Source of the DNA: Caulobacteraceae bacterium
GTDB taxonomy: Bacteria > Pseudomonadota > Alphaproteobacteria > Caulobacterales > Caulobacteraceae
Assembly (NCBI GenBank): GCA_019746095.1
Contig: JAIESL010000035.1
Location: 30,429 to 94,428 of the forward strand
Reading direction: 5' to 3'
Length of the DNA stretch: 64,000 nucleotides
Under the pieces are notes generated by a model. It ran no database searches, was not told where the DNA came from, and saw only the letters and a program-made list of their open reading frames with translations. How positions within the stretch are numbered: position 1 is the first letter of the stretch; each line of letters starts with the position of its first letter. The translations under genes and the position numbers were made by a program. Positions 26,434 to 34,710 of the stretch are shown here, one piece after another.

Positions 26434-28890
26434 TCAGGGAGCGGGGGTCGGCACCGCTCGCGGCCCGGCATTCTTGAGATACCGGTCCAGCCAGCGGGCC
26501 ATCTCCCACTGGGTGTGGCCGACCGATTCCCGCGCCCGGTAGCCGTGCGCCTCGAGCGGCAGGACGACGTACCGGACATTGGCCCCGTTGCCCTTCAGGG
26601 CCGCATAGAAGCGCTCGGACTGGATCGGGAAGGTGCCGGAGTTGTCGTCAGCCTCACCGTGGATCAGCAGGATCGGCTCATTGACCCGGTTGGCGAAGGT
26701 GAAGGGCGACATTTCCGTATAGGTGTCCCCGGCCTCCCAGTAGGTGCGCTGCTCGGCCTGGAAGCCGAACGGGGTCAGGGTGCGGTTATAGGCACCCGAG
26801 CGGGCGATGCCGGTACGGAACAGGTCGGTGTGGGCCAGCAGGTTGGCCGTCATGAAGGCCCCGTAGCTGTGCCCGCCGACGGCGATCCGGTCGCGGTCGG
26901 CCACGCCCATCTCGACCACCGCATTCACCGCCGCCTCGGCACTGGCGGTCAGTTGCTGGATATAGGTGTCATTGGGCTCGGCCCCGTTGACGCCGACGAT
27001 GGGCATGGAGGGATCGTCCAGCACGGCATAGCCCTGGGTCAGCAGGAACAGATGGCTGATGCCGCCCGGCCGGGTGAAACGGTTGGCGGTGTCGACCACC
27101 TGCCCGGCCACGGCGGCGTCGGTGAACTCGGCCGGATAGGCCCACATCACCAGAGGCAGCGGCCCGTCGCGGTCCTTGTCATAGCCGGCGGGCAGATAGA
27201 GCGTGCCCGACAGCTGCACCCCGTCGGCGCGGGTGTAGCTGATCAGCTGTTTCGTCACCCCCGCCATCTGCGGGGCCGGATCCGGGAAGCTGGTGAGCGG
27301 TGTCGCATCAGCGTCCAGATCACGGACAAAGAGGTTCGGCGGGTCGTTGCGGGTCTCCCGCCGCGTCACCATCCGGCGACCGTCCTTGTCGAGGATGCCG
27401 ACGACGCTCTCATAGACCCCCTCTGCCGAGGTCCAGATCCGTTCGGTCGCGCCGGTGGTCAGGTCCAGGGTCGACAGGAAGGGATACTCCCCCGCCCGCG
27501 TCGCCCCCGCCCCGGTCATAAGCACCCGCGATCCGTCGGCAGTGAACCGCATGACCGGGAAGCCGCTGGCATTGGGTTCGGTCACCGGAGTGCCGGGGTC
27601 GTTGTAGCGGTCCTGATAGTTCCGCTCCAGCAGGACACTCTCCTGTCCGGGGCTGGAGGGATCGACCAGATAGCGGGTCTCGCGCCGGCTGTTGAACTGT
27701 CGGCTGACGACCAGCGCCGTATCGGCATCGCCCCAGACCACGCCGGCGTAGCGGTCCTTCAGATCGATCAGCGGCGACGGCGCGGCGTCAAACGGTGCCT
27801 CGAGCGTATAGACCCGGTCACGCACCTCGGCCGGGGTGCGCGGATCGCCACCGTCCTGGGCCTCGACCCAGACCAGGGTCGAGGGCGCGTCGGCCCGCCA
27901 CTGGGCCGAGCGCGGGCCCGGTGCCACGGCATCAAACGGGGTCGGGATGTTGTCGCGCAGCGGCAGGTCGGCGACCCGGTGCACCACCACACCCTCCAGG
28001 TCCGTCACCAGCACCTCGGCGGGAAACAGCGCAGCCGGTACGACATAGCTGTAGGGCCGCTTCACCCGGGTCTGCAGGACATAGCGCCCGTCGGGCGAAA
28101 CGCCTGCGCCCAGATAGACCGCCGGAGCCCCGAGGGTCCGCGCCCGCCCCTCCAGCGGAACCACGGTCAGTTGCGAGGTGAAATAGTGTTCGAACAGGGC
28201 CTCGTCGCCGGCGTTGGACAGCAGGTCCTGATAGGTCCGGGCGGGGGCCGTGCGGCCCATGCTTTCCTCAACGATCGGCCCCTCGGGCGGACGGCTCATG
28301 TCCGGCGCAGGGCCACGTCCCGCCGGTGTCATCCGGACCAGCAGACCCGAGCTGTCAGGCAGCCAGTCGAAGGCACCGCCGCCCGCGGCATTGACCCGGG
28401 CGTCGGTCAGCTTGCGCGCGGTGCCGGTGGCCACATCCACGACCCAGAGCTCCAGACCGGTCGGCGCATCCATCAGCAGGGCCACCGAGCGGCCGTCCGG
28501 CGACCAGCCGGGCGAGAGGAAGCGGGAATCGGCCGGCAGGCTCACCGCAAGCGCGGGTCCGCCCGCGACGGGCTGGAAGCTGAGGCCGGTCAGCCAGGTC
28601 ACCCGACTGTTGGCCTGGCCATTGTTGCGCGGATTGATCCGGTATCCGGCCAGCCGCAGCATGGGCTCGGCCATTTCCGCGATCGGCGGCAGATTGGCGC
28701 GGTCGAACAGGGCCAGCGTCGTCCGGTCGGGCGACAGGCTGGGCGTCGGGGTCGGCCTGGTGTCGAGAATTTCGGCGATCGGGGCCGGGGGCTGCTGATA
28801 GGTCCGGCCTTCCTGCGCCAGCACGGGACCGGCCAGGGCGGCCAGCAGCACAAAGGCGGGCAGGGCCCGGCCGAGCAGACGATGACGCAT
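26434..28890 (-). CDS. S9 prolyl-oligopeptidase family peptidase (glutamyl-peptidase-like), secreted
   Basis: An 818-residue protein with a signal peptide (MRHRLLGRALPAFVLLAALAGPVLAQ). A beta-propeller half contains SPDGR-type repeats. The C-terminal hydrolase has GGHSYGAFMTANLL with the nucleophile at Ser675, GEADDNSG (Asp) and LEAHGYRARES (His). The late helix TQWEMARWLDRYLKN and the overall layout resemble the S9D glutamyl endopeptidase group known from chloroplasts and bacteria. It would degrade peptides in the periplasm. Confidence 0.88.
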   Translation of the reverse strand: MRHRLLGRALPAFVLLAALAGPVLAQEGRTYQQPPAPIAEILDTRPTPTPSLSPDRTTLALFDRANLPPIAEMAEPMLRLAGYRINPRNNGQANSRVTWLTGLSFQPVAGGPALAVSLPADSRFLSPGWSPDGRSVALLMDAPTGLELWVVDVATGTARKLTDARVNAAGGGAFDWLPDSSGLLVRMTPAGRGPAPDMSRPPEGPIVEESMGRTAPARTYQDLLSNAGDEALFEHYFTSQLTVVPLEGRARTLGAPAVYLGAGVSPDGRYVLQTRVKRPYSYVVPAALFPAEVLVTDLEGVVVHRVADLPLRDNIPTPFDAVAPGPRSAQWRADAPSTLVWVEAQDGGDPRTPAEVRDRVYTLEAPFDAAPSPLIDLKDRYAGVVWGDADTALVVSRQFNSRRETRYLVDPSSPGQESVLLERNYQDRYNDPGTPVTEPNASGFPVMRFTADGSRVLMTGAGATRAGEYPFLSTLDLTTGATERIWTSAEGVYESVVGILDKDGRRMVTRRETRNDPPNLFVRDLDADATPLTSFPDPAPQMAGVTKQLISYTRADGVQLSGTLYLPAGYDKDRDGPLPLVMWAYPAEFTDAAVAGQVVDTANRFTRPGGISHLFLLTQGYAVLDDPSMPIVGVNGAEPNDTYIQQLTASAEAAVNAVVEMGVADRDRIAVGGHSYGAFMTANLLAHTDLFRTGIARSGAYNRTLTPFGFQAEQRTYWEAGDTYTEMSPFTFANRVNEPILLIHGEADDNSGTFPIQSERFYAALKGNGANVRYVVLPLEAHGYRARESVGHTQWEMARWLDRYLKNAGPRAVPTPAP

Positions 28891-28955
28891 GATAAACTCC
28901 CCAAACCACCGGCCCGGATGGGCTGCGGCACGCTAGGGGCCGGTTGTGGCTCCGG

Positions 28956-29453
28956 TCAAGGCGCGGGCGGTGCCGGTTCCTGGCTCGGGAACCGCATTTC
29001 GCGCGCCGCCATCCAGGCCTCGCGTACACCCTGTCGCGGCATGTCGACCCCGAACACGGCCAGTTGTCCGACCCAGACCTCAGACATCTGCTGGACCGTG
29101 CCCTGCAGCCAGGACGGGGCCTGCTGCCGCGACCAGTTCAGCGGCGAGACGGCGTTGAACACCAGCAGGAAGAGCGCGCTGACGAGGATCGTGCGGCTGG
29201 TCCAGCGGCGGTCCCGGGCCGCAAGGCCTTCGTCGTCGAGCGGCGGGGACGGCGGAAAGGCGAACCGCCCCAGGGCCGCCAGCCGGTTCTCGCGGGTCGG
29301 CAGGTCGTGGGCGTCGGCGCTCTGGTTCCAGTCGCTCAAGGGATCGCCCGGCCCGGAGGTCAGGCCGTCATCCAGCGGCGGAAAGGGCGACTCCTGCCGG
29401 TAGACCGGAAACGGCTCCAGCGGGATTTCGTGTCGATCGCGCTCGTCGGTCAT
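28956..29453 (-). CDS. Hypothetical single-span membrane protein of the O-acylation cluster
   Basis: A 165-residue protein. The first 85 residues are acidic, proline-rich and probably cytoplasmic. One hydrophobic span (TILVSALFLLVFNAV) follows near residue 90, and then a short region with conserved-looking tryptophans (LNWSRQQAPSWLQGTV, EVWVGQLAVFGVD). I do not recognise the family. It begins 15 bases after the MBOAT stop on the same strand, so it is probably a partner of the acyltransferase. Confidence 0.7.
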   Translation of the reverse strand: MTDERDRHEIPLEPFPVYRQESPFPPLDDGLTSGPGDPLSDWNQSADAHDLPTRENRLAALGRFAFPPSPPLDDEGLAARDRRWTSRTILVSALFLLVFNAVSPLNWSRQQAPSWLQGTVQQMSEVWVGQLAVFGVDMPRQGVREAWMAAREMRFPSQEPAPPAP

Positions 29454-29468
29454 CGTCGCTTCAACGCC

Positions 29469-30869
29469 TCAGAACTGGAAATAGATGAAGGGGGCCACGC
29501 CTTCCGGACGGACGGCCTCGACCAGCAGTATGGCCGCCCCGATCAGCAGGCCGAGGGTCAGCGAGGGGGCCGCCTTCATCCGCTCGGCCACGCCCTCGAT
29601 GGCGCGCGGCGGCAGCCAGTGCATGGCAAGACCACCGACGATCAGGGTCAGCAGCAGGGGCGTCAGCATCGTCACCGGTCCGACCCGGCCGAGCCCCTCC
29701 AGCATGGCCATGGCCAGTTCGAAATTCTCGGCGCGGAACAGGATCCAGCCGAGGCAGACGATGTGGAAGGTCACCAGTACCCCGATCACGGTCGGCACCA
29801 CCTTGCGGTCGCCGAAGGCTGCCCGACCCAGTCGCTCGATGACCTGCACCCCGCCGTGCAGGGCACCCCAGGCCAGGAAGGTCCAGGCCGCCCCGTGCCA
29901 CAGGCCGCCCAGTACCATGGTGATGAAGACGTTGACGCAGGACGCGAACAGCCCCTTTCGCCCGCCGCCCAGCGGCACATAGAGGTAGTCCCGCAGCCAG
30001 CTCGACAGGCTGATATGCCAGCGCCGCCAGAAGCTCTGCATGGACGAAGCCCGGTAAGGCTGGTCGAAATTCCGCGGGAAGGAATAGCCCAGCAGGGCCG
30101 CCAGCCCGATGGCCATGTCTGAATAGGCCGAGAAGTCGCAGTAGATCTGGACCGCATAGCCATAGACCGCCGCGGCGATGTCGACGGCCCCGTAGGCGGT
30201 GGGGTCAAAGAAGACCGGATCGACCAGGTTCACCGAGAGTTCGGACGCGATCACCGTCTTCTTGAACAGGCCCCAGACGATCAGCAGCAGGCCGTGGGTC
30301 GCCATGGCCCGCGACAGCCGCGGGGCCTGGTCGAACTGCGGCAGCAGGTCCGAGGCCCGCACGATGGGCCCCGCCACCAGATGCGGGAAGAAGCTCATCA
30401 GCAGCATGACGTCGAGCAGGCTCTTCGCCGGGGGCGTCTTGCCGCGATGGACGTCCACGACATAGCTGATGCCCTGGAAGGTGAAGAAGGATATCCCGAC
30501 CGGCAGGACGATCTGCAGCAGGGGCAGGTCCCGTTCCCAGCCGAACCGCATCAGCAGGTCGCCGGCCTGTTCGATGAAGAAGCCGTAGTATTTGAAGAAG
30601 CCGAGGATCAGCAGATTGGCGGCGACGCCGAGGCCGACCAGCCAAGCCTTCTTCACCCCCGGTTGCCGCGCGATCAGCGCCCCGACCGCCCAGTTCAGCA
30701 CCGCCGAGGCGATCAGCAGGGCGACGAAACGCCAGTCCCACTGGGCAAAGAAGAACCAGCTGGCCAGCAGCAGGAACACCTTGCGCCGCCCGTTCTCGCG
30801 GTCCAGCGACCAGGCTGTGAAATAGACGAAAAGGAAGAAGACGCCGAAGGCGAGAGTTGGAAACAGCAT
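29469..30869 (-). CDS. MBOAT-family O-acyltransferase (AlgI/PatA-like)
   Basis: A 466-residue multi-span membrane protein. It shows FFTFQGISYVVDVHRG, FFPHLVAGPIVRASDLLPQ, CDFSAYSDMAIG, FWRRWHISLSSWLRDYLYVPLGG and GGLWHGAAWTF, in which the invariant MBOAT histidine lies. These are the marks of AlgI/PatA transporters that move acetyl groups across the inner membrane onto a polysaccharide or peptidoglycan. It starts one base before the stop of the upstream SGNH gene's region and is clearly co-transcribed with it. Confidence 0.93.
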   Translation of the reverse strand: MLFPTLAFGVFFLFVYFTAWSLDRENGRRKVFLLLASWFFFAQWDWRFVALLIASAVLNWAVGALIARQPGVKKAWLVGLGVAANLLILGFFKYYGFFIEQAGDLLMRFGWERDLPLLQIVLPVGISFFTFQGISYVVDVHRGKTPPAKSLLDVMLLMSFFPHLVAGPIVRASDLLPQFDQAPRLSRAMATHGLLLIVWGLFKKTVIASELSVNLVDPVFFDPTAYGAVDIAAAVYGYAVQIYCDFSAYSDMAIGLAALLGYSFPRNFDQPYRASSMQSFWRRWHISLSSWLRDYLYVPLGGGRKGLFASCVNVFITMVLGGLWHGAAWTFLAWGALHGGVQVIERLGRAAFGDRKVVPTVIGVLVTFHIVCLGWILFRAENFELAMAMLEGLGRVGPVTMLTPLLLTLIVGGLAMHWLPPRAIEGVAERMKAAPSLTLGLLIGAAILLVEAVRPEGVAPFIYFQF

Positions 30870-32117
30870 TTATTCCCCTCCCCCGCGCCGCGCTGACCAG
30901 GCCGCATAGGCCGTCATCAGGTCGGCATGCAGAACCCCGCCGATCCAGTCGGCACCGGCGGAACTGAAATGCACCCGGTCGCGCAACATGAAGGGTTCGT
31001 CCCTTGTCGCCAGTCGATCCGCTGAACAGTCGCCGCCCATCCGCCCGTGCCAGTCCCAGAACGCCACACCCATGTCGGCGGCGACCCGCCGTTGCACGTC
31101 CCGCACCACCGCCAGCGAAGGCGGCGGGCTGCGACGGCCATCGGCACTGCAGCCGTCGGACACCCCGCTGCGAAGCGCGTCGGGCGCGCCGAGCAGCATC
31201 AGCGAGGCCCCCGGTGCCAGTCGCCGCAGGCGCACGATCTGTCCTCGCAGCAGGGCCTCATAGGCCCGGGGGTCCAGTCCGTCGTCGAACCCTTCATTGG
31301 TGCCGAAGGCCAGTATGATCAGCGCCGGTCGCCAGGCGTTCAGCTCGCGCGCCACCACGGACTGGTCGCGTCCGGCCAGGTCCTTCAGGGTCGCACCGAC
31401 CACGCCCAGGTTGGACAGCTCGACACCGGCCGGGGTGTTGGTCAGACGGACTGCGTGGAGGGAGAGGGAGTTGTCGAGCGCCCGCAGCGCGACCTGGCCG
31501 TGCGCCCGCTCGGGCCGCAGGGACAGGCAGCGGCCCTCCTCGAACGCCACGGTCCAGATCTCGTCACCGGCGACGACCTCAAGCCGTCCAGGCCCCGCGC
31601 CGCAAAGCTCGATCCGCAACAGGGCCCGCGAGGTTGCATCCCGGCGGAGGGTCAGCGTACTTCCGGGCCGGACGGTGATCGCCTGTACCCCGGTCAGCCC
31701 GACCCCCACCCGGACATAGCCCGTATTGCCGACCAGCGGCGCGAGCGTGGTGGTCCAGCCGCTGGCCGCCACCTCGACCTGCCTGGGCGCATAGCCGTCA
31801 TAGGGGATGCCGGGCGGCAGGACGCCGCGTCCACCGTCGCCGAACCGCGCCTGCAACGCCGTCCTCAACCGGCCGGTAATGCGGTCGCCCGCCGTGTGGC
31901 TGTCGCCGATCTGGAGGATGTGCACGGGCGCGCGACCCCGCCCGGCTTCCACCTGCGCCAGGGCCTCGAACACTCCGGACAGGGCCTCGGGCTGGCACAG
32001 GCCGTCGGGACAGGCTGTGACTCCAGGCGTGGGTACGTCAGCCGGTCCATAGGGCGTCTGGGCGGCCGCGCTGGACGCCAGAGCAGCCGCGACGAGGGCC
32101 CCGGCGAACCGCTTCAT
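30870..32117 (-). CDS. Exported SGNH/GDSL hydrolase (O-acetyl esterase or transferase-like)
   Basis: A 415-residue protein with signal peptide MKRFAGALVAAALASSAAAQ. Block I is LQIGDSHTAGDRITG (catalytic Ser). Block III reads AFGTNEGFDDG, and the Asp-His pair is DRVHFSSAG. A roughly 150-residue beta-rich insert between blocks I and III looks like the carbohydrate-binding insert of Ape1-type peptidoglycan O-acetyl esterases, which also carry GDSHTAGD. Next to an MBOAT gene it probably removes or places O-acyl groups on an envelope polymer. Confidence 0.85.
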   Translation of the reverse strand: MKRFAGALVAAALASSAAAQTPYGPADVPTPGVTACPDGLCQPEALSGVFEALAQVEAGRGRAPVHILQIGDSHTAGDRITGRLRTALQARFGDGGRGVLPPGIPYDGYAPRQVEVAASGWTTTLAPLVGNTGYVRVGVGLTGVQAITVRPGSTLTLRRDATSRALLRIELCGAGPGRLEVVAGDEIWTVAFEEGRCLSLRPERAHGQVALRALDNSLSLHAVRLTNTPAGVELSNLGVVGATLKDLAGRDQSVVARELNAWRPALIILAFGTNEGFDDGLDPRAYEALLRGQIVRLRRLAPGASLMLLGAPDALRSGVSDGCSADGRRSPPPSLAVVRDVQRRVAADMGVAFWDWHGRMGGDCSADRLATRDEPFMLRDRVHFSSAGADWIGGVLHADLMTAYAAWSARRGGGE

Positions 32118-32119
32118 GC

Positions 32120-33052
32120 TCAGGCGGCGGGCGCTGCGGGCGGCGGGGTGACCGGACGCGCCGCCTGCGGGCGATCCAGTCCGGCGTCACGCTTCAGCCG
32201 CGCCGCGACCGGCGCGCTCATGCGCAGATAGCCAGCCATCGACATGTGAATTCCATCGCCGGCGCGCATCAGGACCCGGCGTCCGCCGTCGGTCGGCAGA
32301 TAGGCCTCATAGCCGCCATCGGCATTGGAGGTCAGGCCCTCGGTCCCGATATAGGGCACGCCAAGCGCCCGCATCCGGGCCTCGACCACGCCGTTGATCA
32401 GCATCATCTTGTCGTCGAAGCTGTCGCGCTTCATCCGCGGCAGGCCGACCCAATAGACCGCGACATCCCGGCTGCGGAGCAGGGCGACCAGATCGTCGAT
32501 CCGCTTGGCATAGGCCGCCTTCCAGCCCTCGGTGCCGAACATGTGGACGACGCTGCCTGTATCAATGCCCTGGGCGTCATTGGTGCCGAACAGCATGACC
32601 GCGACATCGACGGGCTGCTCGTCGAGCTGGGCCTGGGTCCTGGCCTGGATGTTCACATAGTCGTAGCGGCTCAAACCGGTCGAGACCTGCGAGAATTTGA
32701 GCACCGTGAGGTTCGGCTGGTCCTGCAGGTCGCGGTACAGGCCCGCGTACAGGCCGTCGGCCATGGAGTCCCCGAACACGCCGATCCGCAAGGGACCCCG
32801 CGCCAGCCGCTCGTTCAGCGGGGTCAGGCGGGTGATCGCCGGAGCGGGTGTGGCCACGGGGGCAACGGGAGCCGGCGCGGCTGCCGGTGCGGGCGGCGCG
32901 GACGCCGCGGCCTTGTCACCGAGCATGAGGGTCGGATGGCGCAGCCACGCACGACCGTCCGGCGTCAGCGCCAGTCCGGCCAGAACGCCGATCACGAAGA
33001 CCGCCGTCAAAGCGTTGATGCCAGCGCGCAAAACGTCCCCCGACTGAACCAC
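32120..33052 (-). CDS. Membrane-anchored SGNH hydrolase (DUF459-like)
   Basis: A 310-residue protein. An N-terminal membrane span (ALTAVFVIGVLAGLALT) is followed by an alanine/proline linker and then an SGNH domain: RIGVFGDSMADGLYAGLY (Ser), LFGTNDAQGID (Asn) and AGDGIHMSMAGYLRM (Asp-His). The C-terminus is again proline-rich. It is the first gene of the leftward O-acylation operon, two bases from the next. It probably acts in the periplasm as the acceptor-side transferase or as an esterase. Confidence 0.85.
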   Translation of the reverse strand: MVQSGDVLRAGINALTAVFVIGVLAGLALTPDGRAWLRHPTLMLGDKAAASAPPAPAAAPAPVAPVATPAPAITRLTPLNERLARGPLRIGVFGDSMADGLYAGLYRDLQDQPNLTVLKFSQVSTGLSRYDYVNIQARTQAQLDEQPVDVAVMLFGTNDAQGIDTGSVVHMFGTEGWKAAYAKRIDDLVALLRSRDVAVYWVGLPRMKRDSFDDKMMLINGVVEARMRALGVPYIGTEGLTSNADGGYEAYLPTDGGRRVLMRAGDGIHMSMAGYLRMSAPVAARLKRDAGLDRPQAARPVTPPPAAPAA

Positions 33053-33135
33053 GTCCAGTCCGACCTTTTACCCTATCCCCCTGATCTGGCCACCACGTGC
33101 CCGCGTCGCGGGAAGATAAAGGTTAACCGGGAGGG

Positions 33136-33549
33136 TCAGCCGAACCGGCGTTCGGCCCAACGCGCGCTGAGATATCCGCCCAGCGCCGAGACGCTCGTCA
33201 GGGTCGTGCCCCAGGCCAGGTCGATCAGGGTGAGGTGCAGCGACCAGACCTTCAGCGTCGCCTGGTTGGTCAGATCATAGGTGGCGTAGGCCACAAACCC
33301 CAGCACAGCCCCGTTGATGACCGCCCGCTGCCAGGCCCCCTTGCGCAGGGCCGGGGCGATGGCGAGGAAGACCGTTCCGAAGATGGAGATGAGATAGAAG
33401 GCGACCGCCGCCTGCATGTCCGGCTTTTCGGCCAGGATCGGCCCGAGCACCGGCCTGTAGAGCCGGTCGAGCATATTGCTCAGCCAGACCGCGTCGATGG
33501 CCGCGAAAGTCACGCCGGCACCCAGATAGGCGAAGATGTATTTGATCAT
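33136..33549 (-). CDS. DUF2177 family membrane protein
   Basis: A 137-residue protein with four predicted membrane spans. It begins MIKYIFAYLGAGVTFAAIDAVWL and includes the conserved-looking GFVAYATYDLTNQATLKVW segment of DUF2177. Function is unknown. It lies 12 bases downstream of the CFA-type methyltransferase on the same strand. Such genes recur beside CFA synthase, DUF1365 and FAD oxidoreductase genes in many proteobacteria, which suggests a role in modifying membrane lipids. Confidence 0.85.
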   Translation of the reverse strand: MIKYIFAYLGAGVTFAAIDAVWLSNMLDRLYRPVLGPILAEKPDMQAAVAFYLISIFGTVFLAIAPALRKGAWQRAVINGAVLGFVAYATYDLTNQATLKVWSLHLTLIDLAWGTTLTSVSALGGYLSARWAERRFG

Positions 33550-33561
33550 GGCTTCAGATCC

Positions 33562-34593
33562 TCAAGCCGGCTTCAGCAGATAGTGGGTGACCGCCCATGT
33601 ATTGCCGCCATCGTTGCCGAACAGGCCGGCCGTGGCCAGATAGAACCGCCGCCAGCGCCGGCGCCAAAGGGTCGCATCGGCCCCATAGGTCTGGCGCATC
33701 AGCTCCATCACCCGGTCGGCATTGGCGTCCATATTGGCCAGCCAGTGGTCGGCGGTGCGCTGGTAGTTGACCCCGTTCCAGGTCCATTCGCGCTCGACCC
33801 GGAAAAGGTCCGGGAACTGCCGCATCAGGCCGCGGCTGGGCATGACCCCACCGGTGAAGAAATGCTGGGCGATGAAGTCGCCGCTGTCGGTGTGGTCGAA
33901 GCGATAGGGCGCGTCGCGATGGGTGAAGATGTGGATGAACATCCGCCCGTCCGGCTTCAACCAGCCATGGGCCCGGGTCAGCAGGGCGCGCCAGTTGGAC
34001 ATATGCTCGAACATCTCGACCGAGACGATCCGGTCGAACCCGCCGTCCCCCTCCGGTTTGAAGTCGTTCATGTCGCAGGTGATGACCTTCAGATTGGTCA
34101 GCCCCCGCGCCCGGGCCTGGGCCTCGATGTGGCCGCGCTGGCCGTGGCTGTTGGAGACAGCCGTGATCGTCGAATTCGGATAGCGCTCGGCCATCCACAG
34201 GCTCAGCGAGCCCCAGCCGCAGCCCAGTTCCAGCACCCGCTGTCCATCCGCCAGCCCGGCATGGGCGCAGGTGTCAGCCAGCGCCGCTTCCTCGGCCTCG
34301 TTCAGCGTGGTGTCGGCGGCCGGGTAGAGGCAGCAGGAATATTTCAGCCGCGCACCGAGGCAGATCTCGAAAAATTCGGGCGGCAGTTCATAGTGCTGGG
34401 CATTGGCCGCCGCCGTATGTTCGGCGATGGCGCGCTGGGCCATGTCGCGGGCGAAGACCGCCTCGTCATGCGGACCCTCGCGATCCAGACGCCGCCGGGC
34501 CTCACTGACCAGGCTGTCGATCGCCGGCCGGGTGATGAAATCGGGGAACGGCGCATCCTGCAACCGGCGGATGGCGACATTGGCAAACGACAT
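33562..34593 (-). CDS. Cyclopropane-fatty-acyl-phospholipid synthase family SAM methyltransferase
   Basis: A 343-residue protein starting at ATG 34593 (MSFANVAI), with AGGAGCG as ribosome-binding site; the track start at 34626 lies inside the promoter. The SAM site is VLELGCGWGSLSLWMAERYP near residue 140, followed by ITCDMNDF and the SVEMFEHM block typical of CFA-type enzymes. It would methylate an unsaturated acyl chain of a membrane phospholipid, giving a cyclopropane or a methyl-branched or furan-precursor fatty acid. The product is not decided by sequence. Confidence 0.88.
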   Translation of the reverse strand: MSFANVAIRRLQDAPFPDFITRPAIDSLVSEARRRLDREGPHDEAVFARDMAQRAIAEHTAAANAQHYELPPEFFEICLGARLKYSCCLYPAADTTLNEAEEAALADTCAHAGLADGQRVLELGCGWGSLSLWMAERYPNSTITAVSNSHGQRGHIEAQARARGLTNLKVITCDMNDFKPEGDGGFDRIVSVEMFEHMSNWRALLTRAHGWLKPDGRMFIHIFTHRDAPYRFDHTDSGDFIAQHFFTGGVMPSRGLMRQFPDLFRVEREWTWNGVNYQRTADHWLANMDANADRVMELMRQTYGADATLWRRRWRRFYLATAGLFGNDGGNTWAVTHYLLKPA

Positions 34594-34623
34594 GGGCGCT
34601 CCTGACAGGCCGGGACTATCGTA

Positions 34624-34685
34624 CAACTACGCCCCGACGTAGCATCCGGATGACGGCATCCGCATCACCTCACCGGACGTAGTTG
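34624..34685. promoter_or_regulatory. Mirrored divergent promoter pair with shared two-block motif
   Basis: The two divergent genes are preceded by the same bipartite sequence reading outward. Rightward it is GGCATCCGCAT (34655-34665) with CGTAGTTG at 34678-34685. Leftward it is GTCATCCGGAT (34654-34644) with CGTAGTTG at 34631-34624. CATCCG and CGTAGTTG are separated by exactly 15 bases in both directions, and the CGTAGTTG block lies 33 and 38 bases before the two start codons, each with a GGAG/AGGAG site between. This layout fits a -35/-10 pair used by one alternative (ECF-like) sigma factor. Confidence 0.7.
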
Positions 34686-34710
34686 ATCAAAATCTTCAGT
34701 TGGAGTCGGT

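Noticed and set aside
24235-29403. 1722-residue plus-strand ORF
   Set aside because: It runs antisense across the ATP-grasp, lipoprotein and S9 peptidase genes, has no recognisable domain, and shows the Arg/Gly/His/Gln-rich composition of a GC-rich shadow frame.
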